The position numbers were made by a program, and so were the translations under genes. Source: Anastrepha obliqua (taxonomy: Eukaryota; Arthropoda; Insecta; Diptera; Tephritidae). From it: 64,000 bases of DNA. The notes below the pieces were generated by a model that did no database searches, was not told the origin of the DNA, and saw only the letters and a list, made by a program, of their open reading frames with translations. The DNA lies in assembly GCF_027943255.1 (NCBI RefSeq), contig NC_072895.1:74278001-74342000 (forward strand), written 5' to 3'. Below are positions 22,788 to 35,704 of the stretch, piece after piece (the first letter of the stretch is position 1; each line of letters opens with the position of its first letter).

Positions 22788-23907
22788 GTTCGATAAGTAC
22801 CTGTGTTAGAAATGAAGACACCATTTAAAAAATTTTGTTCGCTTCAATAAAGTCCCCTTTTAGAAAGACACACTTCTCTCCAACGCTATTTTTTAACCCC
22901 TCCAAAAAGTAGTTTGAAGAAAATTTTTTTCTCGTGAGCCATTTCTTCATGTTACGGAACAAGAAAAAGTTGCAGGGAGCCAGATGGGGTTAATACAGGG
23001 GGGCGGCATAACGAAATTCATGCAGTTTGGCGGCGACAATTCCTTATGAATGTGCTAGCGCGTTATCGTGGTGAAACAGCACCTTCTTTCTCGCCAAAAG
23101 CGGCCGTGTCCCTTTCAATTTTTTGTGAAAGCGGTCCAATAACTCACTGTAGTATTCTCCAGTGATCGTTCTTCCTTTCTCTAAAAAATCCATGAAGATG
23201 ACGCCGTTCGCATCCCAAAAAATTGTCACCATGACCTTCCCGGTCGATGGGACTATCTTCGCCTTCTTTGGAGCAATTTCACCGGGAGAAATCCATTGTT
23301 TTGATTATAGCTTAGGATTTCGCTTAAATTGCTCCAAATACTGCTTTGAAGTTAACATCCGCATCCGCTTGTTGTCCACCGTGAGCAATCGCGGCACCCA
23401 TCGGGCCGACAATTGTTTCATCGCCAAATTATCATGCAAAATATTAATTGCCATTCTGGTCGACACACCTATGCCCTCTGTTACTTCGCGCGCTTTCGTT
23501 CGTCGATCAACGAGAATCATGTCGTGGACTTTTTGAATGATTTCCTCGGTAACCACGTCTGCCGGGCATCCTGGTCGTTCCTCATCAAAAACGGATGCTC
23601 GCTCACGTTTAAATTCGTTGCACCAATATCTAACTGTGGTCACAGATGGCGAAGCGTCCTCATAGGCAGCATTCCCATTTTTTCCCATCCAAAAACTAAA
23701 ACCGAATTACCGAACGATCCTACTCTTTTTCCTTCTTAGCGAAAATCACGAAACACGTCTTACTCGAATAGCTGCCAAATCCAAACTAACCTATCAGACA
23801 GTCTGAAATTTGTTTTGCCGTCGTTTGATAGCTGGCAGCATACGATGCTAACACCAACTTCCCCCAGGAACGCCCTCTGTCAACAAACACTGGTACTTAT
23901 TGAACCG
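22788..23907 (-). mobile_element. DD34D mariner, decayed
   Basis: Termini GTTCGATAAGTACCTG (22788) and TGGTACTTATTGAACC (23891) are approximate inverses. On the minus strand the transposase region includes YWCNEFKRERASVFDEERPG, ARWVPRLLTVDNKRMR, then VPSTGKVMVTIFWDANGVIF and KKVLFHHDNALAHS (second Asp, about 23050). The third motif is HLAPCNFFLF, with Asp changed to Asn. The first Asp region is deleted between FKRNPK and SKQW. Multiple frame breaks. Same subfamily as the remnant at 34076-34562. Confidence 0.85.
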
Positions 23908-25431
23908 CTTTCGTACTTGTTATCGCTTGCAAATACATATATTCAATAAGTAAAAGAAGTCATTGAAAAGTCTGCGTTGTGAAACATTTTTTTTTGTACA
24001 ATAAATAAAATAGAGGAAAACATTAAAAATTCAAAAAAGGAAATGACTTATTATTTGTTGGCTGTAAGTTGAACTCCTGAAGCTGAAGTTCTTCTCCACC
24101 TGATTTCCAACGCAGAGGAGGCCTTTCTCTGCTAGTACCAGTTGGTATCGCATCGAACACTTTCAGAGCCAAGGTGTTTGGAAAAGGTACCAGCAAAAAG
24201 GTTCAGCAAGAAAAAGGTACCAAGTACGTCACGCTTCGAGAAATCAAAGCAAGTCATCAATTTTACTTAATTTTTAACTTTAAGAATGCAAGCAAATGCA
24301 CGTGCACATGCAAATACATACATACAAATACTAATACTTTACCGTTAAGTATTTGTCATCTCACTTTCTAAGAGCTGAGTAGACATTTGTCTGCATTTTT
24401 CTCTTCTCTCAGCTCTTACCACATTTTGTAGCATTTTCCGCAGCTTTTGAGAGTTTTGTGCCTCATTAAAATGTAATTTTCATCTACAATTCATTTTTCA
24501 TTTTTAAGTGATTGTTGCAGATGATTTGCGGCGTCAAGAAAGTTTTGCTTTGATATGCTGACAAACTGCAGAATGATGGCGAGTTTTTTTTCCTGAAAAT
24601 CCTCAGATCCACTTATCCATATAAATATCATACCCATATATAAACCCACCCCATTTCTCGTTTTTCTCCTATCTGCCTGTTCGTCTGTCTGTCTCTGCTA
24701 GTCTATTATGTTTTGAGTCTCGTTTGCTGTCCTGTGCACATATCATTATGGTTGGCTGACCTTTGAAATCCATTACGTGGCTTGACTATTGTTTTAACTG
24801 CTTCTTTTTTCCACTCATTCCCAATTTGTATTAATTATGCTTACTTATATACTTATACATATATATACGCACGCAGTATTCCTGACCCACCTCTCTATAT
24901 TTTCTATCATCCTGCACTATGTATATAGTTGTAGTGTGCTAGAGTCGAGTGCTTTAAGTTTAAATTGTGCGGTTGTGGCCGATGAGAGCGTATGAGTCAT
25001 AGGTATTATTTATTTATGCTCTGTTAGTTGCAAGCTATGATTGTTGTTGTTGCAAGTGTGCTTAATAAAATGGGTCAAAAGCAAAATGAAATTTCGAATG
25101 CAATGAATTGAAGTAAATAAATGTAGTGTTTGTTTTTAATATTGTAGGTGGGTTAATAATTGATTTATGATAACGAAGCTGCCATGAATCATCTGGCTTG
25201 CTTCCCAGGTGCGAGCCATAGAATGGGCATGTGGCTGGAAGTTTAATTGGAGAAATATAATATAATAATTTTATTATTCATAAAGGAGACGAACGATTGA
25301 ATTGGTTATTCTTTTGGGATTAATGTAACGGTACTGTTACAAGTAGAGCTCAAAAATAGTTAAGCTATAATTTTTTTTAATTTGATTGAATTTTGATACA
25401 CTTGTATTACTAACTCTGTAAAAACCCACAT
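23908..25431. other. AT-rich unassigned sequence
   Basis: No conserved frame. A patch at 24080-24250 is less AT-rich and repeats the word GGTACCA three times, without other structure. Confidence 0.5.
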
Positions 25432-25665
25432 TATGTATCCTCCTCCTCCTATTTTTGGTGTGCGTCTGGATGTTGTTCCATAAATGGGGGGACCTACAGT
25501 TTCAAGCCGACTCCGAACGGCAAATGATTTTATGAGGAGCTTTTTCATGGCAGAAATACACTCGGAGGTTTGCCATTGCCTGCCGAGGGGCGACCGCTAT
25601 TAGAAAAATGTTTTTGTTTTTATTAATTTTGGTTTCACCGAGATTCGAACCTACGTTCAGTTATC
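25432..25665 (-). repeat. tRNA-derived SINE copy
   Basis: On the + strand it reads TCCTCCTCCTCCTATTTTTG, CAAGCCGACTCCGAACGGCA, TGCCATTGCCTGCCGAGGGG and finally TCACCGAGATTCGAACC, the reverse complement of a pol III B box (GGTTCGAATCTCGG). The A-box side beyond 25665 is missing, where LINE sequence starts. Confidence 0.82.
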
Positions 25666-27460
25666 ATATTAGCAGACTTTAATGCCAAAATAGACTCTGA
25701 AACATTTTTGTAAGGAATATAGCTGGCAAACACTCACTCCATGAGACCTCGTCAACATTCATTGTTAGTACCGCGTTCCCACATAAAAATATACACAAGA
25801 GTACCTGAAGAATTCCTGGAAGAAAAAGCAGTATAACAGACCTACGAAGTATTCGTGGTCCGAATTGCGACAGCGACCACTTCCTGGTAAAAGCGAACCT
25901 CTCTAACACCTCCAAAACCGAAATGGAACACATCAAACTGTTTGACAAAAATTAAAAATAGTTTTTGCAAAGAGAAATGGACCAAAAAATAACGACAACT
26001 GGAATTGTGAAAAAAAAACATATAGAGAAAGAATGGAAGATATTAAAAAATGCTATTACAATAGCCGCATCACCCACGGTAGGAAGCACAGTAAAAAACA
26101 ATAACCTTTAATATGATGACGATTGCATAAGCGCGATAGCAACCAAAACCCAAAAAAATATTTATTAGATAAAAAGACCCGCGCAGCTTAAGAAAACTAC
26201 TTCAAAAAAAGAAGAATTCCTACAAAACTTTGCCAAAAAAAATAGAAACGAGAACCCATGAAGAAGAACTTAGAGAACATATGCGAAGATTTTATCTCCA
26301 ATAACACTCGAATGCTCTACAATCCAGTTAAAGCAGAAAAACGTGGATTTCAACCCCGGGTAAGTATTTGCAAATCCAAAATTCCATAAAACTATTGAAA
26401 AATGGGTTGAACACTTTACGGAACCACCTAATGCTGAAATTGTCCCTTTACAAGCCTGGAAGAGAGGACTATAAAATATAAAAGCAATACGGTGGAAATT
26501 TCACAGTAACTATCAACTACCTCCAACATTAGATGAAATTCAAGACGCGATAAACTGCGTGAAAAATTATAAATCGTCAGGGGAAGGCAATATCATAGAT
26601 GTACTTTTAAAAGACGCAAGAAGCAGCATGTTAATCGAAATCCTCATGTCAATGAAAAAGTCTATGAATAAATATGCTTTTTAATCCCAGAAAAATTAAT
26701 CAGGCCAATAATAATGACCCTACGAAGCACTGAATCCAAAATCATTATACAGGACAACAAATCTGAGGGCTTTCACATACAGACTGGGTGGGCAACACAA
26801 AATCAGCAAAAATAAAAGTGCACTAGTAACAACCTTTTTCGAAATCGAAGCAGCAACGTTAAAAACTAGACTATACATCAACAGCGAAAAAACCAAAGAT
26901 ATGCTACTCTATAGACTAAAAAAAACAAACAATCACTAAAGGAAGCAGCTAATAAAGCATCACTTGTAAAGCTCTTCAAAACAAAAGTCCTTAGCAGATC
27001 CTGCAAGCTGACACTATATAAAATCATAGTTCGACCGGTCCTGTAATATGGAGCTGAAATATGGGCATTCAATGTAAAAGATGAGACAAAACTACAAACA
27101 TTTGAAAGGAAAGTTCTGAGAAAAATATGTAGAACAGTCAGAATTGCACAAGACGAATGGCGCATACTATGGAATGATGCACTGGAGAAACTAATTAAAG
27201 GCAAAAATGTAGTACGTTAAAGCGCAATGAGAATGGGTAGTTCAAGAGCCCAAAGGAAAATATTGAAGGCAAATGCATACACAAATAAAACAAGAGAAAG
27301 ACCAACATCAAGATGGATAGCTGAAGTGAAGGAAGATCTGAAACAACTTGAAGGAAACGGCAACGGACAAAGCAGCATGGAGGTGTACCTACTGTTCAGC
27401 AGGTCAACGCTAAAAGAAGCTCTAGCGTCAAACGATGATGATGATAAATACACTTATACA
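25666..27460 (+). mobile_element. Non-LTR retrotransposon, eroded, C-terminus clear
   Basis: An endonuclease-like start (ADFNAKIDSETF, about 25673) is followed by weak RT coding. The C-terminal region is unmistakable: LYKIIVRPVL and YGAEIWAFNVKDETKLQTFE (about 27010-27100), RKVLRKICRTVR, then RERPTSRWIAEVKEDLKQLE (27295-27354). That is the tail of ORF2 in LINEs with a 'TYG-E-W' and 'RPR-RW-D-V--DL' ending. It finishes in a GAT repeat (27438-27449). Many stops, and the RT catalytic motif is not visible, so an internal part is lost. Confidence 0.75.
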
Positions 27461-29109
27461 TATATGTATATACTTATGCACATATACATATGTAATACAC
27501 ACACACCTCAACTTTATTCTGAAGTGCTGTTTCATAAAACCGTAAAAAAGTAGTTGAACTTTCCTCTATGCTATAATCTACGAATATACCTACTTCTGTT
27601 TACGTTTCCCCATTGAAATTTTAAATTTGTTTAAAAAATTTATTTGATGAGAAAATGAAAAATTGATTATGCAGCAGTATTATACAAAGCCTATAGTTTT
27701 ACGTGCATATGTAACTTCTCCTGGATAACCAAACAGTTTAATCATTGAACTATAATGTATATGTATACACAAATGCATTGCGGCAATACACGAAAGTTGC
27801 AGAAGCGACTGGCAACAAAAACCGAATGAATGAGATACTGAGACAAAAACATGAATTCGCCTCGACACCAGATGACAAGACAAGAAGGCGTGACATAAGT
27901 CACTAGAGGATAAGAGTTGCCAAATCTAGAAATATGCATTATTATGCACATGTATAAGCAGAGGGGCATGCGCATAGGGTATTCAGCGTAAGTTAAAAGT
28001 CGAAATTAAATAAAGCCAGTTGTGTTGCCATTGATTGTGACTTTTATTTAGCTATCCTGTGATCTAACTCACAGGAATTATTGTGAGACCTTTTATTTGG
28101 ATAAAGGGGTAACTGTATGTTTAACACAATTTCCATTGCCTACAAATATCTAAGTAGTAGGGCTTTAGTACTAATTAACCCTTCTTTGATCTCGTCAATA
28201 TTTCATTACTACTCAGTTCCGTGTTATCATCATTCTCTATCATTCACTTTGTTTTATTCGAACTTGAACAGCTTGATTGCATTCTAAAATATTTATTGAT
28301 ATTGGTAGCGGATTCATTTCCATTCGCTCATTGCCTACTTTGTCTGTCATCCATTTGTACGTCGCACGCATACATGCACCGTTTCTACAAGAAATCAAAA
28401 GTTCATATGGTTTTAATTTATTTGGTGCTTCGTGCAATGGACGGTTCATTTACCTCGCAGCTGTACAGATCAATTGACAATTTCAATTTCTATATGAATG
28501 TATGTATGTATATGTGTATTATTAATGACTTTCAATAGATAACTTCCGGCACTAAATGTAGCTATGGCGAGCAGTGGAGCAACAGTTTTCAGTAAAGCAA
28601 AATCCTAGGAAGTTAAGATTGACTGACTTTACCAAAGCTACAAGTGGGAAAGTGGTTACGAGTACAAGTGTACGAGTATTGTTAAATTATTGAAATGCCG
28701 TTGGAAAGGTGTTAAACGATGGTGAACAGTGGACGGAATTGTTTCAAAAGTTGTATTTTACCAGCAGCTCTTCGTGAGCTCTAAATGACTTCCAGATCAC
28801 TCAGACCGTAGGCTCATTGATGGTTTGATTAGATTGAGGTGGCTGCTGATTATTCCATAAGCATTTATGCATAGGAAGATTCGCATGTGATACCACATGT
28901 GCCCAAAATTTCTACCGATATATGCTTGCCTTCTTAGATATACTTGTATCTATGTGTGTAAGTACATAATATACATATATGAATAGATAGCTATTGACAT
29001 GAGGTATGCACCCCTACCTGAAGATCTGTTGTGCCATGCCCAACTATGTAGATGCCTAATGATTTCTGATTGATTATTCTTCGTCTATTGTCTTTTTTTT
29101 TTGAACGCA
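27461..29109. other. AT-rich unassigned sequence
   Basis: TATA/CATA microsatellites near 27460 and 28495. Short open frames show no family resemblance. Confidence 0.5.
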
Positions 29110-31250
29110 TATACATTAATGTCTAAGGTAATCATCAAGCAGTATTCTTTTGTGCCTAGCTAGCTTTAAGATACGTTTTTGGACAAGCTCTGGGTCTGGT
29201 GACTTTCCGTCTTTAACCGCAAGAAGTACTTCCTTCGTTGTAATGGGTTGAAACTCGTACTAGGGAAAAAGTTTCGGATCAAATAGTGGATGTGCAGGAA
29301 AAAGTAAGCTTATGCCTTTTAGGGCATGAAATCTGAAGTCGTGCAGATTTTTCTAACCTTTTGGTAGTCTAACTAAGGCTCTTGTAGTACAATGTCACCC
29401 AACATAATTCTTAACACAACTTTATCATTGATGCTTGGCATAATATCTATCCATTGCATGTGTCGCTAGGATTGTTAGTATTATTAGCATCTGGAAGTCT
29501 TCTTCCTGTTATAAAGGGTGGAAAAGTTGCATCGCCGAAACTCGGATTAACCATGCCCGTAAGTCAGGAATAAGTTTATAGGTCCATCGTCCTTTGGTGG
29601 ATGTGGCCTATCGATTTTGCTCCGTTTTGTGTTCTTCTAATGTCAGCCCTGCTTGCACCAGCCAACATTTCACCTGTGTTATTGCTTCGTTTTTATGTTT
29701 TCGACTTTTTGTATTAGTCACTGTCACTAAGGCGATGGCATCCTCAAACGCTATTATTATTACCTCTCTGGGCGCCGGAAAGCGTAGAACCTTGTTGTAC
29801 ATGATGTTCCATAAAACAAGACCCAGGACCGATCCCTGTGGCACAGTATAGCTTTCATACGTAATTTTCTATCAGAGAGATATCTTCTTATTATCCTGAA
29901 AATATACGGCGGGATGCCAATTGCAAAAAGACTATCCAAAATTTGCGGCCGATTTACGGAATTAAAGGCGTTTTTAACATCCAGTGTGATTACAGCGCAA
30001 TACTTCTTTGTGCCCCAACGCTACCTTTCTCAAGCTATTGCCTTCCTGGCTGTGCTGACAACCGTATGAATCGCATCACTCATCGTTTTTTTGTTTTTGA
30101 AAGCTGTTGCAGGTAATAGCTTTTTATATGATATACTTATATAATACGTTCAAGTATATTGCATGTTGCCTTCATCTAGGAATTTTTGCAATACTGCAAC
30201 GAATAGATCCGGTCGCTAACGGATAGCCTTAAGGGCTACGTTTGATATGCCGTCTGGCCCCGGTGCTTTGCGATCTCCAATTATTTTACACACTTCAACG
30301 ATCTCGGATGCAGATACGATTTAAAAATGTATTCCGTGCCGTTTTTACCATATGTAAGTGCAGGGCCGTTATTTAAGATGCTAATATCTAATCTGGCAAT
30401 AGCTTCCAGCAAAATCCGATCGCTGATATTGGTAAATCTACTACCCCACTCGGTAGTCCAAACATTGAAATCTCCGTCAATGGATATTAGCGATCCGTCT
30501 TCAATGTCCTGTACCAAGTCGTTTTACAGCTTCTGGAAACGCTCTTGTGTCCATCTAGGTGGGGTGTAGCAACTGTATACTTTCGTAGCCCTCCATTTGA
30601 TCGTTAATCTCCTGGAGGTGGTGTTTGCGCATCAAAATGGCAGTTTCCATGTCTTTGCTGCAGCACCACCTAGCTTCGTTTTTGACAATAAATGGATCAC
30701 TTATTAGAGCTACTTCCGCTTTCTCATATATTGAGATCTGGGTGTGCAAATCCTGCACTCCCTCTCAGTGATTTAAATTGATTTAAGTAACTCTCACTTT
30801 CGATGAACGCCCATAGCTCTTCTGAAGACCGGACATCTACTGCTGCCCGCTACGTGCTGAGACTTTAGTTTTGCAGAGTATTATGCATGGCCTTCGTCAG
30901 CACACTTTCTACACTGCTTTGAGCGATCCTCTTTGTTTCAGCAGCCGAATATAGCCAAACTCTATGAATTTAAAGCACTTTGTTAGTTTTATACGCTCGC
31001 GGATCCGATAGTTTACCCAGCCCACCATAACTCGGCCGTCTATCAATGTACCATCGAATGCTTTTCTTATACTTATTGACTCATATGTTGATGCACCAAT
31101 GTCGAATAGGCCGCTTTCGATGTCAAGAACCTTCTTTTGAGTCAGCTCCGTACCGACACTTGGTCCCCTAGTTTATCTTCTAGTATTGAGGTCAACTTTT
31201 TGGTTTGTTTTTCTATATTAGATAACTGGGTAAGTATTTCATAGTAAGTG
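29110..31250 (-). mobile_element. R1-like LINE, both ORFs in remnants
   Basis: In minus-strand order: a CCHC-type knuckle CRKCADEGHA (about 30880-30910) from ORF1; endonuclease with LISIDGDFNVWTTEWGSRFT (about 30440-30500) and LDISILNNG; then KAPGPDGIS-like text (about 30240). RT follows: VITLDVKNAFNSVNRPQILD (about 29930-29990), IPPYIFRIIRRYL, PQGSVLGLVLWNIMYNKVL (about 29785-29844) and IIAFEDAIALV, where the usual FADD is FEDA. 29110-29300 has further coding-like text (KDGKSPDPELVQKRILK). Several stops and frameshifts; the 3' end is missing. Confidence 0.78.
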
Positions 31251-31533
31251 TCCGCCTGATTTTTTTTTTTGCGGATTTCCTTCAATATTAAAAATTTCAA
31301 GCATTAGTTATTTTGAGAACTATATAAAAATGCCAGCAAATAAAAGAAAAAATATATATAAAAAAACAACGCGAATTTCGATCCACTGTAAACTAAAAAC
31401 AAACCAAAAATAAAATAAAAATTCTGCACAAGCTTAAAGCTTTGAGTTATTTGGTTTTTGTTGTATAAATTATATTTTTATTAAATACAAAATTAAATAA
31501 ACAATAAATAAGAAGTCCAAACTTCGCCATAAG

Positions 31534-32560
31534 GGGTGTGTTAAAAAAGTATCGCGAATTTTGTGTTTTTTCAAAAATTATTAATTTATTCATTAATATA
31601 TGTATATTTTGTGTCCTTAGTTTTTTCCAATCCTCGAAGCACTTCAAAAAATCATTTTTTTTTATCTTGTTCAGCTCCTCTTTCTATGCCGTCTTTATCT
31701 CGTCTTTTCATGGCCCTCTTCAGTTTCGGGAACAAAAAAAAGTCACAGGGGGCCAGATCTGAGAATACGGTGGCTGTGGCATCATTAGTGTGTTGCTTTT
31801 GGCCAAAAAGTCGCGCACAAGCAACGAATTGTGAGCAAGGGCGTTATCGTGATGCAAGAGCCAATTTTTGTTCTTTCACAAATCCGGGTGTTTTTGCTTC
31901 GCGCAAATTGCAGGTAATATTCCTTATTGACCGTTTTTCTCTGTGGCCAAGAACTCATGATGCACAACGTCCCTGCAATCGAAGAAAACGGTAAGCAAAA
32001 TTTTTACATTCGACCGAACTTGGCGCGCTTTTTTCGGTCTTGGCTCGTGCGGCAGCTTCCACTGAGATCATTGAGCTTTAGTTTCCACGTCATAACCATA
32101 AACCCACGATTCGTCACCAGTTATGACCCTCTGGGGCAAATTTGGGTGGTCGCGGACAGAGTCCAACATCTCATTAGCAATGTTCATGCGATGCTGCTTT
32201 TGGTCGAAATTGAGCAGTTTTGGTACGAATTTTGCGGCGACCAAATCAATGAAAAAAAAAAAAAAATCAAATGGCACGAGCCAATTGATATGTCTAGGTC
32301 CTCAGAAAGGTCTCTAACGGTGATTCGACGATTGGCCAATACCACTTTTTTCACTTCATCAATTTTTTCGTCCGTTGTTGAAGTGCTCTGGCGTCCGGCA
32401 TGCTTTTCGTCGTTCACATCTTCTCGGCCTTCTGAGAACATTTTGTGCCACCGATAAACATTGCTTTGGTCCACAGTAGCTTCTCCGTATGGCACAGTCA
32501 ACATTCGGAATGCATCCGCGCACTTAATCACGAGCCGAAACACGTGCAAGCAAAGCAGCT
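31534..32560 (-). mobile_element. DD34D mariner, decayed
   Basis: The 3' terminus reads GGTGTGTTAAAAAAGTATCG at 31534. On the minus strand: VYRWHKMFSEGREDVNDEKH and ITVRDLSEDLDIS (32300-32460), KLLNFDQKQHRM, RVITGDESWVYGYDVETKAQ with the first Asp (about 32090), then VNKEYYLQFA and LKCFEDWKK near the C-terminus. The second-Asp motif survives only in a shifted frame near 31840. A 15-A run at about 32250 marks one break. I did not find the matching 5' TIR. Confidence 0.75.
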
Positions 32561-33605
32561 GTCAACAACGCTGTCAACAATACTAACTGAACATTCAAAA
32601 TGGCCGAACTCGTCGGCAATGTGAGAGACATGAGTACCAACATATCGCCACAAAAAAATCGAAATTCGAATATACATAAACCGGTATATATGAGTATCTA
32701 TATTTTTATGAAGACTTTCTGTTTTGATTTGTACACACATCATATGCTTTCCTTGTCATGCCCTGCTTTCTCCGCTTTCTTGCTGTCATTCTCATTTCAA
32801 TTTGTAATTTCTCAGACCAACTAAGTTCATAACTTTTCGCAAATTTTGTACACATCTAATTCGGAAGCATAAGGAAAAGAACCGAAGCCTTTAAGTGGAA
32901 GCCGCATTTATAGGCTAGAAATTCGTCTGTGGTGTTTTTTGTAAGTTTGTAATATCTTGTGGTGCACATACGTACATTTTTATTTTATACTTTAGCTGAA
33001 TTTACAGAATTTTTTTCCTTGCAACAGGACGTGGTCATCATGAAATACATGTACGTAGCTGTGTTACCAGTACCTACACTACCACATAACGGACTTGCTT
33101 CTATTTACTATGTCTGTTAGCATCGATACACTGAGCTCAGTTTTTACTTTATAGTACTATATAGTTTTCTGCTTTGTTGCCTGTAAAGTATCTACTTAGT
33201 TTGATTCTAAAGGTCCTTTGGAAAATGTGCGTACATAAGTATTTATATGCATACATACATGCATATATTTTATTTTCGGAATACTTTGTAGGTATGTAAG
33301 TGAATATTTATTTCACACTCGCGCCGCACACATGTTATGCTTCTATTGTTTTACGTATGTATGCTAGTATGTATCTTCATTACTTCCTCACACGCGTCTT
33401 TGGCTTGTATTGTCTATCTTGACTGCCTTGCTCTGATTCGCGCTTTTTGGCATGAAAGTCTTGAAAGTCTACGCCACAGATTTTTATTAACATTATTGTA
33501 ATAAAAATCTTATTTAATGCTTTATGAGTTTTGTTTGCGTACGAAGATTGCCTTTTATATTTTGCGCAAAAGCAATACATAAACATAGTAAAACAATTTT
33601 GAAAA
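32561..33605. other. AT-rich unassigned sequence
   Basis: No coding signature; GTATG/CATAC simple repeats at 33230-33370. The 5' end of the mariner at 31534 may lie just after 32560. Confidence 0.5.
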
Positions 33606-34075
33606 TGGTTTTATTCTCTTTGGAAGTTAATATATTATACTTCTGCATTCGCTTGAACCAATTTTCAAAGCACTCAGAAGTGATACCTCCAAAACGAGCT
33701 GTTAAAAGAGTTCAACAGCTTCTTTAACAAAAATCGTTGATCTCGCATTTTATTTTTGATGTTTGAGAGCAAAATTTCGGTCTCTTGAGTGCATAGAATC
33801 TCTCTTGTGCTACCCTATAAGTGAGAGCTTGAATTGGCTTGGTGAAGGATGATTCTTCGGCGAATGCGTCTCCTTAATTCTACGAAAACTTCTTGCATAA
33901 AAATGGTTGTCCAAATTTTTTGTTGGAATAAGCTCTACTTTGAACACGCATACTGTGGATTGCTGGTTTGGTTCGCGGCGCATAGACATACCCGGTAGTA
34001 GAAGCCCTAGGCATCTCATTGGGCAGTGTAAGTAATACTTTGACTGAAGTATTGGGTTTCACAAAGCTGTGTGCA
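33606..34075 (-). mobile_element. Mariner C-terminal part (split by another mariner)
   Basis: The + strand text CATTCGCTTGAACCAATTTT and GATACCTCCAAAACG matches the C-terminal end of the mariner at 62544-63834. Minus strand QQSTVCVFKVELIPTKN (about 33950) and NHFYARSFRRIKE match its central part. The second and third Asp are deleted. The N-terminal remainder is at 34563-34790 beyond an intervening + strand mariner. Confidence 0.65.
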
Positions 34076-34562
34076 CAATAGGTGCTGCATTTGCTAACAA
34101 TCGAACAAGAAAACATTCGAATGCGACTTTCTCAGCAACATTTAGAGCGTTTTCGAAAAGATGAAGTGGGTTTTGTGCATCGATTCATCACTATGGATGA
34201 ATCGATGATAAATCAAAACAGGAGGCCAAAGAGTAGTGTGATGCACCGTGTGACAAGAGCATTTTGACAATGGCTAAAATCCATGAATTAAAGTTCGCAT
34301 TGTTGGAGTATTTACCAGATTTGGGCTCTAGCGACTCCATCTGTTTCCAGACCTAAAAAAATGCATGGGTGGAAAGCGTTGTTCATCAAATGATGAGGTC
34401 ATAACAGCTGTGGAGGCCTATTTTGAAGCCCTTCAAGATTCTCACTTCAGAAATGGAATTCATAAATTGGAATCCCGTTAGGAAAAGTGTACTGATGCTC
34501 TGGGAGACTATACTGAATAAAAAAGTGCGTTTCAAACTATAAAATTGTATTATTCTACGCTG
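34076..34562 (+). mobile_element. Mariner fragment, internally deleted
   Basis: Plus strand LLTIEQENIRMRLSQQHLER and RKDEVGFVHRFITMDES (34085-34207), where FITMDE holds the first Asp. After a deletion it resumes MAKIHELKFALLE (34270) and ends with VEAYFEALQDSHFRNGIHKL and SVFQTIKLYYS. It resembles the mariner at 22788-23907 and separates two parts of a minus-strand mariner. Neither TIR was delimited. Confidence 0.7.
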
Positions 34563-34790
34563 AATTTATTCAACACTTCATTCCACCAATAGACACGAGT
34601 TCTTTTCTGGGCAATTGTCAAACTATGCGGTATCCAACGAGAACAAATCTTCTTTATGCTCAAAATTTTCATGCAATATTAAATGCTCAAGATTGCCTCT
34701 ATCTCGCGTTATGTCACGTGATGATCTGGCGTTATCAATTGAGTGCGGTATGAAAACGTTATATATACATATATCGAATTGCAGCTCATC
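34563..34790 (-). mobile_element. Mariner N-terminal part (split by another mariner)
   Basis: On the minus strand the text SSRDITRDRGNLEHLILHEN and FDNCPEKNS corresponds, in mixed frames, to VTYREIETILGISGTSIHS and HNLSIAQKKARV of the element at 62544-63834. Nucleotide phrases such as ATGCAATATTAAATG and ACGAGTTC-TTTTCTGGGCAATTG correspond closely. It is continued at 33606-34075. Confidence 0.65.
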
Positions 34791-35114
34791 ACACTTAGTT
34801 TTGCAGAGGTACAAAATAAAAAGGCAACTCTCACGTTCATATTTAGTTAACAAAATTTTAATGCGCTTATATTGTATGTATGTATGCTTTGTATAAATAA
34901 AATCTCACATTTTTTGTTGGGTCATTTGCAAAAATTTCGTTCAATTTATCCATAATAGAAGGATGTCCAAACTTCGTCGAATGAAATGAGGGAGATTCTC
35001 TTTTCAAACCTAAAAGGAGTGCACTTGTCATTTTAATTTTTTATCTACACCGAAAGCATGTATTCGTATACCTTGGAAATAGGCTGAAAGTGCCGACTTC
35101 ACTTGAAACTATTT

Positions 35115-35630
35115 TTCCGATTAGAAACACGGAGGATGTTCCTATGTTGCAATCAGAGATTAATGCGCTCGTTTGCTGGTGCAGTAACTCTGGCATCTAA
35201 ATATCAAGAAATGTTTTCATGTTGCTTTCGCCGAATCTCAAAGTGTTTTTCAATCACCTCATATCATTGTTCATATGTTATTTCAATCTGTTCATGAATT
35301 CAGAGATCTAGGTGTGATTTTTGACTCCTATTTTTCATTCAATAGTCGCATTAACTTTGTTGTATCCACTTTTTACTCAATCTTAGGTTTTATACGGGGT
35401 ATTAGCCCGAAGTTCTCAGACCCTTACACTCTCAAAATACTTTTTGCTTTCTTTGTTCGCTCTAGATCCCTTATCCCTATTAGATCTCTTCGCCACTCCT
35501 ACCCATTTCATATTAAATAGCTTAACATGAATTATGTGCGTAATGCTCCTATTGACCGGGCACAAAGGGAATTCAATGAGAACTCGAGTGCTATTCCGCT
35601 TGACTTTTCGATGTCAAAGAATGAATTTTA
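35115..35630 (+). mobile_element. LINE ORF2 fragment (thumb/C-terminal region)
   Basis: LQSEINALVCWCSNSGI (about 35150) leads, after a frameshift, to VHEFRDLGVIFDSYFSFNSR and FYSILGFIRGISPKFSDPYT (35281-35450). This is the region following YADD in Jockey/I-type reverse transcriptases. Ends with FNENSSAIPLDFSMSKNEF at 35625. Likely the same family as the RT pieces at 15966 and 20955. Confidence 0.75.
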
Positions 35631-35704
35631 AAAATTATTATTTATAATCTGTAGTAATTTAAGTTCATATTAGCACTAAATGCTCTATAAAAACTATAAT
35701 TCTA

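Noticed and set aside
31563..32457. 143- and 176-codon plus frames
   Set aside because: Both are antisense to the minus-strand mariner at 31534-32560.
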